Assembly: GCA_029216955.1 (NCBI GenBank)
Contig: JANAVB010004068.1
Span: 1-64,000, forward strand
Source of the DNA: Iris pallida
Lineage: Eukaryota; Streptophyta; Magnoliopsida; Asparagales; Iridaceae
Direction: 5' to 3'
Length of the DNA: 64,000 nucleotides
The position numbers and the translations under genes are program-made. Shown piece after piece: positions 10,507 through 21,944 of the stretch; the stretch's first letter is position 1; the number at the start of each line of letters is the position of its first letter. Below the pieces are notes generated by a model that was given only the letters and a program-made list of their open reading frames with translations, did no database searches and was not told where the DNA came from.

Positions 10507-13198
10507 TTCCTTTCTCCTTCCATTCTTCACCACTGTTTGATAATTCTTCCCGTTCTCTCTTTTCCCGAGAGCATCCAGTTGAAGAAGTGATCATGGCGGT
10601 TAGAAGCTGAAGGAGCACCCCATCGAGTGCAGCATCTTCTTACTTCAGCATCGGCAACGAAGTGTTCAATTCATCTTCCTTGAGTGGATCGAGGACGTTC
10701 CACTTCGAGCTCGACTAATGCTGGTGAATAGTTCTAAATCGAGTCTAGGTTTTATCATAGGGAGTTTATACTTTAATTTTGTCTGATCGTTCTCCTTCCT
10801 GTTTGTGTCGAATTCCTGTAGAATAATTTGAATTGATCAATCGATCAGGAAGTTCTCGCATTACAATTGGAGATCGGAAATCATGGTAAGTTGCCTGATC
10901 ATCCTTTTAATGTTCCAGATTAAGAAATTTTGGTTGTATTCCTAAATTCTTTGATTCTAGAACTGGATCGTGGACTACACGTTGAGTTATCAATCGAATT
11001 GATCAATCAGTGAGTTATTTCTAAATCTAAATCCAACAATTCTTGGAAGTTGTTTTCATTTTGCATTCATTTTGTCAAGGGCTTGGGATTTTATGAATCG
11101 TTTTCCTTCAATTCTTTTAAAGTTAGATTCAGGAAGCCTATCATTTCATTCTGCGGTTCAAAAGAACAGTGAGAGTGTGATTACTTCTAAGTTTTTTTGA
11201 GCACCAATTATTTGTTTAAATGTTAAATCCAGGTTAAGTTGAGGATCGGGACGTAATTCGTGTCCGGATTGTGGAGAGTCTTCGACTCATATCAGGTAAT
11301 TCACTTGATACTCGTGAAGTCTTAGTTTAGTGTTGGTTTTTACTGTGTCCATGTCCTGCCATGAATGTTCCTTTACATTCAGTCTTGATTTCAGTCCTGG
11401 GTGAAAGAACACTTTGTCCTGTTCTGGTTCTTGAGTGTTTGGAATTAAGGATATTCCTGGCCAGGGGATACTTGGCTGATTGATTGAGTCTCCAATTTTA
11501 TGTCATGATTGTTTCTTTTAGACTATTCAGTTTAGAACCATTTAGTTAATACTTAGGTTCTAATTTTTAATATGGAGTTAAGTTGAAGAATTGGATATTT
11601 GAGGAAAAGCAGTAGGGACAGCAACATTTGTTATCCAGGTTTTATTATGTTTCAATTTGAGTATTATTCTTTAATCGATTGGTGTTACTGTTGCAATCGA
11701 ATTCTTTTATAGTTCAGTTATAACACTTTGTTTTGTTATTGACCTGAGAATTTCTGCTCTGAAGTCTCATCTGAATCAAAGGGTGGTTACTGTAGTGACT
11801 CAGTTCCTGGTTTACTTTGGTCTCGAATTCTCAGGATTGGCTCTGAATGTTCATTAAAACTGAGACTCTATATGGTGACAGATTAACATTTTAATTTAAC
11901 AAGTCTTATTCTTCTGAAGGTAACTCGAGTATTACAAGTGGGTTCTTGGTTTTTAGGACTGGACAGAGATTAGTGAGAGAAGTAAGCCTAGTTGTTTGCA
12001 AGATTATGTGAGAAATTTTAGAGTTAACTTTAATGTAATTTTTTGTTAATTCTGATAGCTCTTTCCTATTCCTGTGAGCACACCTAAAACCTAGGATACT
12101 CAGATTTAGGTAGACATGATTCCTGTGAGCTTTGTTACAGGAATTTGAATAATTGAAGGCTGGACTGTGACTGAGTATGAGTTCTCAGTTGTCAATTAGA
12201 GTTTAAGATAATGGATTTAGTATTTTTAGATTTAGTTGAGACTTTAAGACAGGAAAATGAGATTGGGTGAGTTCAATTAGTATCAGAAAGTGTATATCTG
12301 TCTAGAATAAATTCAATTGATTACCTATAGGAAAACCCATTAGAATCAGTCAAGAAATCAAACCGGGTAAGATTCTACAGGTAAGAACAGTATTAGCATG
12401 AATGCCATTCCATTTTTGAAAATAATACTGAACCTGACTTGGAGGGTGGTACTTGGTAAAGCTCTCATCAGGACTTTTATTCCTGGAGAGTGAAACTGGT
12501 TGATAACAGTTAAGGACAGAGGTTATGACTATTGTTACTAGGCAATGAATAAAGTTTTCACTTTATAAGTTTGTAGGTATTTCCTACAGAACTTGATTAA
12601 GAGTTTAAGGCAAGGCATTGCCACTTAAAGTGAGTATAGGATTATCATTTATGTGGACATTGTTAGACTCAAATTCTGAGAACCTTGGCTGCTTCTATTT
12701 ATTCTTGAACTTCCTAAGTTAATTCATGTTAAACTGGTTGGTAAACCATTTTATATCTTCTTGTAAGCAAGTTTCCTCTTTAACTAACTTATGGTTTAGT
12801 TAGAAATCTTAATGCTTCTTTACAAATATATTTTGGTGCTGTCTATATAGTTGGGATTATAACCTCTTATATGACAGCCTATGAATAGATTATGGTATAA
12901 TGGAGAAATGTTTAGTAAAAGGATTTTGAGTAGGAAAAACTAAACAGACTAGATATGGTGGGCATGATTAGAATTAGCATGATAACAAGTCTAAACTTTA
13001 TTTAGATATTAATCAACTTGTACCAATTAAAATAGGAGGACATCCAGCTTCACTGAGTACATGTACTTTCCCGGAGCAAGGCAAGTACTTTTCTATGGTC
13101 TTGTCATTTACATATCTTGTACTCTTCTTGTGACACTTATGACACGATATCCTGTACTCCTGTATTTCCTGTTCTTGTACTTACTTGTGTCTGGTGGG

Positions 13199-13356
13199 GA
13201 AATACACTAGCTATGTGACAAACCTCGGCTACTATATTCATGTAGATAGCTTAGGCCTGCATCGTGCACGTGGGTCCTAAACCGTACCGATATTCATGTA
13301 CTCCTGTACATTTTCCTGTACTCACCCCAGCCGGTCACATAGGCTAGTTGTATTTC
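13199..13356. other. Large stem-loop in the E LTR
   Basis: The arm 13,199-13,219 (GAAATACACTAG...GTGAC) pairs with 13,334-13,356 (GTCACATAGG...TATTTC) over 21 base pairs with two single-base bulges. The 114-nt loop contains further pairing potential. F has the homologous structure with changed but still pairing arms (14,953-15,094). It lies 553-710 nt before the LTR end. Confidence 0.75.
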
Positions 13357-13909
13357 AAATATTGTGTATTTGTTATGTCTTGTACTTCAGGTTCGTAGTT
13401 ACATTCCTGAACTTTTTTTTTTGTACTTACATTCCTGTACTTTATGTTCATTTACTGTATTTATATTCGTGTTCTCCTGTACTTATTTCCATATCATGAT
13501 GTTCTTGTTCATTACCTAGAATTGTACTTTGCTCCGCTCCTGACTAGGATATGTTGCAGGTGAGATGGAGGCTTTGTGTGGCACATATTATGGCCGAGAG
13601 CCTGTAGATGCAGTAGAGCCAGCTGGAGTTGCTCTGGACTTAGAGGCTGAGGAAGCCTAGCACTTTACCCATTAGTAGTCTATTCCTTTGTATTTTGAGA
13701 CTATCAGACTCTACTTTTCATTTGTGGAAATGTAATAACTCTTAGACTTGTACTTGATTCTGGGATTCGTTTATAGATGCTGTGTTTGTACTTATTCTTG
13801 TTTACCTGGTTAGATTTCCCTAGATTGGTACAGCTTACTTCATCATGTCTAACGATGAAGGCTGGACGTGTCCGACTCGTTTTCGATTATTCGGAAGCGG
13901 ATCGTGACT

Positions 13910-14403
13910 TGTTTTTAGTGGTGGCCCATGCAGGTCTATCCTAATAGTACCTAGGTAGGTATTAGTGTATATTGGGGGACTTGATTTCAACAAGGGAAAC
14001 TTGAATCACAGCATAGGAAATTGGGTACATCGGGTATATGGATATTTTATAAACATTTATATTTACTTGTAGGTTAGGTTTTTATCAATCACGAAGTTTT
14101 CTTTTGTTGCAGGATGGTCACTACAAGGAAGACCGCGGATCAGCCAGGAGTTGCAGGCAGTTCGGGACAGTCTGTACCAGACGTTCTGTTAGAGCAGCTT
14201 GCCACTGCCTTCTATCTTTCCTCCGCTACCCCCGACGATTACTTACGACGGCGCTCAGGTGATGGCCATGTTCCAGCAGTTCATGGAGGCCCAGAACCAC
14301 CAGGCCGCATAGTTTCGGGCGATAGTCATTGATGCACTTAGGACTCGAGAGCCGTAGCACCAGCACCGGTAGCACCTCCAGCACCAACAGCACCGAGACC
14401 GGG
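13910..14403 (+). mobile_element. Element E leader and start of internal region
   Basis: Immediately after the LTR comes TGTTTTTA and then GTGGTGGCCCATGCAGGTC (13,918-13,936), identical to the block in A, C and D. About 180 bp of untranslated leader and a gag start at 14,114 follow. The region is cut at 14,404 by F. The rest of E, including its 3' LTR, must lie beyond 64,000. Confidence 0.82.
14114..14403 (+). pseudogene. gag N-terminus of element E, truncated by F
   Basis: The ATG at 14,114 begins MVTTRKTADQPGVAGSS, resembling the N-terminus of Tekay-like gag proteins. After a frameshift near 14,250 the relative frame gives AQVMAMFQQFMEAQNHQAA, then a stop and FRAIVIDALRTREP. The insertion of F at 14,404 ends it. 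E therefore descends from an element that coded for its own gag, unlike A and C. Only about 95 codons remain, so the lineage call is tentative. Confidence 0.6.
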
Positions 14404-16789
14404 TGTCACGACCCGCTCCCGAATAATCGAATACGCCCAGCCTTCATCGTTGGACATGACGAAGTAAGCTATACCAAGCTAGGGAAATCTAACCAGATAA
14501 ACATGAAAGAATACAATCACAGCATCTATAAAACGTTCCCAGAATGATCACCATAATCCATAAATCCATATATCAAAATTGTACTAGTCATCATGAATGA
14601 AATGTACTATGAATTCTAAAACAATATCTAGGAGTAAAGCTAAACAGTCTAAACCTGAAACCTCAAGCTAAGTCATGACTCCATCCTGCTCAGCTAAGAT
14701 CCCGAGCTCTGGCCCATAATATAGAACGATGTCCTGCAAGTACACCTGCAACATATCCTAGTCAGGAGCAGAGCTAAGTATATCCAAAAAATGAACATGA
14801 ACATGGTACGAAAAGAAACAGGAAATATATGTACAGTAGGAGAAATGAGAACAAGACATGAATCCTGAATATGAATACTGAAAGTAAAAATAGGGAACAT
14901 GATATGAGTCCTGAACATGAAATACAACCTGAATCCTGAAATATGCAAGATTGAAATACATCCAGAGTGTGTGATCGGCTTGGGTAGATTCAATGAACAT
15001 GAAATGGTACGACTTTGGTCCCGCATGCACGATACGGGACCTAAGCTATTCACATGAATAGTAACAGGGTTTGATCACACAACTGTAGTATTTCCCCTTC
15101 CAGACACCAGTAACTCATGAAACATGAAACCAGACAATCCTATGATATATCGTGTCAACAAGGAGATACAGGAATGAATACAAGACATGAGAAATGAACA
15201 AGTCCGAGGAGTATACTTGCCTGGCTCAGGGTGATCGAGAATGGTAGTAAAGCTGTATGTCCACCTGTTATATGATTTACAAGTTGGTTAAATCTAGACA
15301 AGTTATACTAGCTGGTCACATCTTCTAACCAAGTTTAATATTTACATGGTTTACTAGTTGTACTAGATAAGGATAATAAGTTGTTTAATTTCTAAGCAAG
15401 TATCAATTAGCCATCATTCTAATCATGTTCTAGCTAGAAATATCTAAGGTATAATGGTGGTACTCCAATCTAACTAATTATAGACTAATAAGTTTGCACT
15501 CAAGAATTGAGTTGGGACACATTACTACACCATTTCTATTACATCTGTATATTGATATGGACTATAATAAGCATTACTATTGGCGTACTAACCCAGTTTA
15601 TTAATAATCCTGAACCCATCAACCACATAGCAGACACACATTAACTTGGTAATTTCCAACTGCAATTGAACACCACACAGTACTGCACCTGCATATACTA
15701 AGTGTTGTTGTCCCCATCACAACTTCCCTCATTCAATAATATGTGATTAATCACAATAAAGACCCTCTCACCCAGGTTCACCCATACTCAACTCATTCAG
15801 GTCATATATGGCTTTACAAAGTTGGCAAAAGCACAATTTGAATTTACCATTCTGGGGCAGCACATGGGGTCCATCAGATACTTGAGGATGGGTCATAGCC
15901 GAATGCTAATACTCCACTTGTGCTAGATTGTTATTAACTCACCCAGCAAAAGATAAAAGAACTTCAATCACCATCACACGGCTTAACTAACTACTCCAAC
16001 TCAAATAATCAGATTGAGCATACCGAGTGATAAGATCATACTTAAATCATTTACAGGTCAAAATATGCATCCTGAATTTAAATTAAAATCTAATCAATAT
16101 AAAACCCAACCAAACAAGGAAAAGTTATACAAAATAATTTTTATACTGAACTTCAACATCAAAACTCAAATCAAACTTAGGCTTCGACACAAGACTCCCA
16201 ATGCAGCACCACCATGTTAAACTTAACTCCAGCTGCAACCTCCACACTGCCATAACAGGAACTAAACTCGACTACGGTTAGGCACAAGCAGACACGACAC
16301 GGACAGGGTCTTGGACACGTACAACACTTGGATACAGCTACACCATCCTGAATACAATAATATGTATTAAAATTGTATCAAGACTGTTATAACATTAAGA
16401 AAAATAGGGACGTATACCTGCAATGAAGAATCTAACCCGAGGAGGACACCTCTCCAAAACCTCTGACACAGCTCCTCCAGGTATCCGACACGAATGTCTT
16501 GATTCAGCATTAAACCAACAATTGATATGCAAATCAAGCACAGAAAGTTACGATTTAACAATCCAGAATTCTTGAGGGATGAATCGACAAGATAGAAATC
16601 GACACGTAGTTGATCGATTCATGAACCCAATGTAAATTAAAAAAAATCAGGACAACCAAACCAAATCGAATCAAGAATTTGAAGAACTCATCGATCATTC
16701 ATTTGATCGATCAACTCGCCCAATCTTGATAAAACTGATCAAAAATAAGAAAGAAGAAGAAAAGATCGAGAATAATTCATCGTGTCTTT
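14404..16789 (-). mobile_element. Element F 3' LTR, left part (interrupted by C)
   Basis: On the + strand it starts TGTCACGACCCGCTCCC at 14,404, the complement of the LTR 3' terminus. It continues to the C insertion; TCTTT (16,785-16,789) is the target duplication of C. The remainder resumes at 63,063 and ends at 63,731, giving an intact LTR of about 3.05 kb. Because the polypurine module is on the inner side at 63,732, this is the 3' LTR of a - strand element. The first third matches the E LTR. No gene is seen in it; short open frames here are random. Confidence 0.85.
14953..15094. other. Branched stem-loop in the F LTR
   Basis: The outer stem 14,953-14,976 / 15,073-15,094 pairs as GAAATAC, CAG and a 9-bp inner block (19 pairs). 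Two inner hairpins lie in the loop: GGTCCCG (15,017-15,023) with CGGGACC (15,035-15,041), and CTATTCA (15,046-15,052) with TGAATAG (15,055-15,061). The outer stem is homologous to that of E, and several pairs differ on both sides while staying paired. Confidence 0.7.
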
Positions 16790-17295
16790 TGTAACGCCCC
16801 AGTCCCAAAATACGTAGGACTAGGAACGTAGACATGCCAGCTGTATTAATACGAAGTATACTCCAATATATTGAAATCTCATATGAATACATAAGCTGTG
16901 AAATGCAGTAGAACTATAACTAATCTCATCCACGCAAAATAAATAAATAAAAGATATCATATAATCAACTATGAAATTTTCATTTGGTACATGTTGTTGG
17001 GCGGAGACAAATCCACTACCAACTATGAAAAAAAATACATGATATACAAAGAATGAAATTGGCGAGCGAAGCGAAGACGATCCAAAATGCAGTCATCCTC
17101 GAAGAAATAGAGCGAATCACGACTAGAGCTAGAACACCTGCGAAAGACAATAGCACACACCTGACGAGATAACCAGGTCCTCAGAGGGACGTAACATGAC
17201 ACATATATCATGCCATATAAACTGAAAAATATTGCTCAAATAAATAAGTCAATTGAATTTATAACATGGTCCAATACACACCTATTGAACGAGCG

Positions 17296-17332
17296 TACCA
17301 TCTCCCCAACCAAACAAGGACAGGAGATGGTA
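17296..17332. other. Stem-loop 1 of the C LTR
   Basis: TACCATCTCC (17,296-17,305) pairs perfectly with GGAGATGGTA (17,323-17,332). The 17-nt loop contains CCAACCAAACAAGGACA. The copy in the other LTR is at 49,994-50,029 with one stem change. The same loop, on an unrelated stem, occurs in S and D. Confidence 0.75.
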
Positions 17333-17377
17333 AACTAATTCACGGTGACGTATCTTTCCATGCTAGGAATCCAATAT

Positions 17378-17460
17378 GGTATCCGGACCCCAACAAGGTT
17401 CAATACCTTCTCATCGAAGTAGTAAGTCACACCAACAACCAAACAAGGACAAGATGTGAC
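17378..17460. other. Stem-loops 2 and 3 of the C LTR
   Basis: GGTAT (17,378-17,382) pairs with ATACC (17,403-17,407) around a loop with CCCCAACAAGG. GTCACA (17,426-17,431) pairs with TGTGAC (17,455-17,460) around a loop with AACCAAACAAGGACA. With stem-loop 1 they look like three diverged copies of one module: the downstream AACTAATYCACG is shared by copies 1 and 3, and the stems are unrelated in sequence. Confidence 0.55.
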
Positions 17461-18703
17461 GAACTAATCCACGATAAGTTATTGTTCCAAGCCACGGTCA
17501 GATACAAGTACCCAAACCAAAAGTACTCGTACCTAACAGATAAAGATAGCCTACCGTTCTAAGTAAAATGTAGTTAAGAACAATCCTTCCTACGCATGGA
17601 CCCTGGCTGAATAGGATCGATATAGTCCCCCTTGGGCACCAGAGGCCCCATCATTAAGAGCATGACGTTCCGCAGAATCGTCAGTGGCCGTCGTAATCAT
17701 GGGTCATCAACCCCGTATCTCCAGCAGAGAGTCCGGGTCACAAAGGAAAGTGCATCGAAGCCCATACGCTAAGGAATTGTCCTTCCCGCCCAATGCCTAC
17801 TCTGTTGTATCCACAACAGTAACGTCTATAACCGCTAAGTCAAACTAAGCATGCAACCTCTATTAGCGGTTATTCCTATCGCATGGCTTGTACGTACTGG
17901 TGGCCAGCCAATCACGCACTTCCGTGTCCTACATGCGACACACAACTTCGTGTTACAACGTGTCAAGGCCAATGAATGCAACACACAAGGTGGTCCCTTA
18001 AGTCTAGGTTTAATGTAAGAAAAATAATACATAGCAGGAAATATAAATGAACAGTAAGTTCTAACAGGTTATGCCATGTATCACAGTTTATTTTACATAA
18101 AGAAAATAAATAATGCATAAAATATGAGCTAAAATAAATAGACAGCAAATGGCAAGGTGTCTTGCCTGGTAGGACGCCTGGTGTACTGCAATGATCAAGA
18201 TGGCACAAATTATGACTTCAGTGCAACAACTATGCAAGGTGACCTCTGATGTCAGCACGGACAGTTCTATTGGGTCCAGAACGGTCAAATTAGTTAGGTT
18301 CGACATAAGGTGGGCTCGAAATGGGCGAAGGAATAGGAATATTAGGATTGGTTACGGACAGGAGGAAAATCGAAGAAATTGCGCGTAAACAATACTTAAA
18401 TTTTTAGAAATATTTATAATACGCGAAAACTAGATTTTTTATGAGTTGAAAAATTCTTAGAAAATTACTTAAAATATTAAAAATCGTTCTACGCTAAATT
18501 TCTATAGTTTGTAAAAATATGCTTCTAGATAAAAAAAAACTACACTCCATAAAAGAAAACACATTTAAGTAAATATTCAAAATATATAATAAATATAAAA
18601 ACTATATATTGTCAAGTATATCTTTAGATAGATCCTTGAAAGTCTAGAAAATTTATTAGGACAAATCCTAATTTTGTCAAACTTAATTTAGGTCCAAAAC
18701 CAT

Positions 18704-18709
18704 AATTAT

Positions 18710-18759
<50 letters not shown>

Positions 18760-18954
18760 AGATATAAAATTTCCAAAATATATTTAACCTCCGTACTACT
18801 AATAGCATTACACGTAATGATAGTAATAAAATACGTAATAATTTTATACATATATATTTTTAAATTTTATACCAGTAATCATACAAAAACAATAAAATAA
18901 TATAATAATAATAATAATAATAATATATAATAATAATAATAATAATAATAATGA
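18704..18954. repeat. (AT)n and (TAA)n microsatellites in the C LTR
   Basis: AT repeats lie at about 18,704-18,757 and TAA/TAATAA repeats at about 18,901-18,954, separated by AT-rich unique sequence. The partner LTR has the same two tracts at about 60,844-60,906 and 61,048-61,100 with different lengths and an extra A-run at 60,832. Confidence 0.95.
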
Positions 18955-19089
18955 TTAACAAAACCCAAAAAAAGAAAAGAAAAGAAAATAAATAAATAAA
19001 TGAAAAATAATAATAATAATAAAATTTAACAAAGCTGGTTCTCCTGAGGAGAACACTTTCTTTACACCAAAAAACGCAATAGAGAGAGA

Positions 19090-20060
19090 AAGGAAAGAAA
19101 TGGGACGAGCGGGGAGGGGCTGTTCGTGAGAGCGGCGGGACCGGAGTAACGCGGCGGCGGCGAGGAACGGAGGGGCTGCGGCCGCGCGGGCGCGCTTGGG
19201 CCGAGATGGCCGGGGTTCGACGGCGAGCGGGCGGTCGCTACGGCGGATCGGTAGGTTTCTGGCGAGAGGAGGGTTTGGGGAGTCGGAGTGGAGGGCGGTC
19301 GGTCGAGAGGCGGTGGCTCGCACGGAGATACGAAAAAGGGGGGGTTCGAGGCTCGGGCGGAGGAGTGGAGCGGGGAGATCGGGGAGGCGCGGAAGGGGCA
19401 GCGTCGGCGGCCGGAGGAATTGGCGGTGGAAGTCGACCGGGCGCTGTTCGAAACACGGCCGGCGGAGTCGGGCTAGCCGGCGGAAATGCGGCGGAGGGGA
19501 GTTTCGGCTCGTGCTGGCGGCGGATGGGATTTCCGGTCACGGCGCAAAGGAGGGCAAGTTGGAGGAGCGTGCGCGCGCGGAAGGGCGACGGACGCGGGTG
19601 TGCTCCCAACGGCGGTGACGGTGTAGGTAAGAGGTTTTCTTATGTGGTGGTAGCTGTGTGTATTTGTTGGCGGCGTCTCGGTGTGGCACCGGCGGCTAGG
19701 TCACCGGGACTGGGTATTGGTGGCGGTGGTCCGGGTTAGTGGTAGTGGTCGAAAATTTTGGACTGCTGGAGTGGCGGGCACGGCCGGGGTTGTCGTCAGC
19801 TTTGACGAGGTGAGGCGGTGATTATTGTGGTAGTGTTGGTAGGAGGCTGAAAGTCGGAGAGTTGCGAGGGTGGCGTCGGCCGGGGTGGTCGGGACAAGGT
19901 GGAGATGGCGGCGGTGGTCTCTGTGAAGTTTTGGTGTTGGTGACGATGGTGTGTGTGGTGTTGGACATGGTGGTCTGAGGTGGCTGGCCGAGCGAGGAAT
20001 CAGGGTTGGTGACCGTTAGGGGAGACAGGGTGGCAGGAGACGACCTAGGGCTGGCTGCGG
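19090..20060. other. GC-rich island in the C LTR
   Basis: About 1 kb of strongly GC-rich, CGGCGG-type sequence sits in an otherwise AT-rich LTR. It recurs in the partner LTR (about 61,240-62,210). On the sense (-) strand it lies just downstream of the TATA box, so it would form the first kilobase of the transcript. Long open frames cross it on both strands (for example 61,019-61,753 -), but their starts are not ATG, they differ between the LTRs and no domain is recognised. I regard them as a consequence of base composition. Confidence 0.7.
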
Positions 20061-20270
20061 CTGACGCGAGTGGGGACGCGGTTTAGACTAGGGATTAGAT
20101 TTAAGGATTTATTAGTGTCGGGGTGTGTCCGACACGGGGAAGGAGAATGTAGATGTAAACTATGGAATAAGATTATGGATGGTGGAACACGGACACGATG
20201 CACGTACGTTGGAGAATTATTTGTGGGTGTGAATTGTGGAGAAATTAATAAAAAGTTGGAGGAGTACCTG

Positions 20271-20282
20271 CCTATTTATAGG
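20271..20282 (-). promoter_or_regulatory. TATA box of the C LTR
   Basis: The - strand reads CCTATAAATAGGCAGG, a strong plant TATA box, about 620 bp into the LTR. It is kept in the other LTR at 62,423-62,434. It sets U3 at about 620 bp and leaves about 3.4 kb of R and U5, a very long transcribed LTR part. Confidence 0.7.
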
Positions 20283-20903
20283 ATGTGGGAATTCCCAATT
20301 GGATAAAATTAGGATTCCTTTAAACCCAATTTAGATATTTTCTAATTTAATTTAAAATCAATCCAAATCCAAATACAATCAAATTTAAATCTAATTAAAT
20401 TTTTAGTTTAAAATTTTTAAATGGGATAACTCAAATTGCAAATATTTAACTATTTAAATAAATCCATAGATTCAAATCAAGATTTAAATGCCACAATAAT
20501 TTCAAAATATTTTCTAAAATACTAGTAATATTAATTTCGAAAATTATTTAAAAATAAACTAATAAATAATTATAAATATATATGTATGCACAAATAATGT
20601 TTTCATAATTGTTTTTCCTAGTATACCATAAAATATTATTTATGATTAATAACTGCTAAAAACAAAAGGCTTTTTTACAGCAAGAATAATAATTATATAT
20701 AATATTTTGAAAGGGTATAATTAAAATAGAAAAATGTTTTTCTAAAATATGTACGTTCGCACATATTCGCACTCGACGAGCAAGAAAAATAAAATTTCGT
20801 GCGCGACGTACGATACGACTACGCGACGTACAATACAATAAATTTTTTTAAATCAGTACTAAATTTAATATAAAAATATAGTAGAAAATTTAGGAGTTTT
20901 ACA

Positions 20904-21176
20904 TCCTACCCAACCTAAAAGAATTTCGTCCTCGAAATTAAGAATTCGTAAGGGGTGAGAAGACACAAGGGGTATCGATGAGGAACAATCGATAACAAAA
21001 TCAAGCAGTAAGAAATCGCGATCTAGATCATAGAAAATTAATACGGTTTGGTCACGGGTAATGAATGAGGTCACGATTAAGAGAACGAAATAGATTCGCT
21101 TCAATTAAGCGATTAGAGGGTCTTGATAGGACCGAGTAGTTTAGGATGAAGTTATAACAACATCGAGTGAGAATGG
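20904..21176 (-). mobile_element. Element C internal region, left part with polypurine module
   Basis: Directly inside the LTR the - strand reads AATTTCGAGGACGAAATTC, then TTTTAGGTTGGGTAGGA and the LTR start. This module is shared with D (58,448-58,484), A (35,768-35,806) and F (63,732 on). The rest is non-coding. It is cut at 21,177 by B; AATGG at 21,172-21,176 is the target duplication of B, repeated at 48,648-48,652. The other part of the internal region is 48,653-49,486, so C has only about 1.1 kb between its LTRs. Confidence 0.85.
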
Positions 21177-21875
21177 TGTAGGAGCGTAAAAAGTTGTCAC
21201 GCCCCAGAACCAGAATACTGGAGAGCGGGGGCAGACATAGCCAGCTACGTATATGAAATGGAATCCATCTCGCTATACGGTCACGGCTGTCTAGATACAT
21301 GAGGGTTTATCTACAAGCCAACAGTCTCTTAAGGTCATGAACAGGCCTAGTGACTCAATCACAAGCAAGTAAGTAAAAGGTTACAAGAAGTATGATCATT
21401 AAATATACAATAGTAAGGCGTCCCAAACATTACATATTCAGCTGATCATGAAGCTAGTCGTTACAAAATGTTAGGACTTGCAAGAGTTTAGTCATACATG
21501 ATCAACCCTAGGATCTGTCAATCATGTTACAGCCCGTAGGCAGACAGTAAGTAAAGTACAATCGAGCTAAACAGGTGCTCGCCGGCTAAACGCCTCAAAA
21601 AAATATTTTTACAATAAAGTGGAAGATCAAAAATAAACCCACTCGTTGCCAGGGTTCCGTCTAGCGGCCACCATCTGGCTGGAAGGTCGGTAGATCCTCG
21701 AGCTGCTCCGAAATCTGGCCACACAAAACCAGCTGGGTCAGACCCCAGAAAGAGCAAGTGCCACAAAGGAAGCTTCACTTAGGAACTAAAACCACCAATC
21801 AGCACAAGAGTATAATAAGGTAAGAACTGGAAATAAAGAAAATACATCATGATGATATACGAGATAACCATGGAG

Positions 21876-21944
21876 CTATTCAGATAACCAGGTTACAACC
21901 CTAAACCAAACAAGGACCGGGGTTGTAACCCTTCATCTGAACAG
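21876..21944. other. Stem-loop in solo LTR S
   Basis: The inner stem GGTTACAACCC (21,891-21,901) pairs perfectly with GGGTTGTAACC (21,920-21,930). The outer stem CTATTCAGAT (21,876-21,885) pairs with ATCTGAACAG (21,935-21,944) at 9 of 10 positions. The loop holds AAACCAAACAAGGACC. The same structure is in the 5' LTR of D at 52,764-52,833. Confidence 0.8.

Larger units (their letters stand above)
10177..13909 (+). mobile_element. 5' LTR of element E (3.7 kb)
   Basis: It starts TGTAACCCCAC at 10,177 inside the LINE and ends GGATCGTGACT at 13,909, where the terminal A appears mutated to T, followed directly by a priming-end region. The last third aligns with the complement of the 3' LTR of F (14,404 onward), so E and F are one family. 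Their first halves differ. It has no coding content. The left flank AAGAG (10,172-10,176) is the likely target duplication; its partner lies outside the window. It holds a TGTACT-rich zone (13,118-13,790) and a large stem-loop. Confidence 0.85.
16790..20903 (-). mobile_element. 3' LTR of element C (4.1 kb)
   Basis: On the - strand it starts TGTAAAACTCC at 20,903 and ends GGGACTGGGGCGTTACA at 16,790. Its partner is 49,487-50,863 joined to 60,296-63,057 (4,139 bp after removing D). The target duplication TCTTT flanks the whole element at 16,785-16,789 and 63,058-63,062. The polypurine module is at 20,904, so this is the 3' LTR of a - strand element. Content in sense order: AT-rich U3, TATA box, GC-rich leader, AT and TAA microsatellites, then a zone of stem-loops. 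No protein domain is recognised. Confidence 0.93.

Noticed and set aside
16105..16125. Further hairpin-loop motif (CCAACCAAACAAGGA) in the F LTR
   Set aside because: The loop-like sequence is present but flanking bases pair poorly, so it was not counted with the stem-loop family.
18704..18757. AT runs as origins or matrix-attachment sites
   Set aside because: They are ordinary microsatellites that differ in length between partner LTRs; nothing else supports such a role.
19196..19739. Gly/Arg-rich frames of 140 and 177 codons on the + strand
   Set aside because: They are antisense to the LTR transcript, in several overlapping frames at once, and not conserved in length in the partner LTR.
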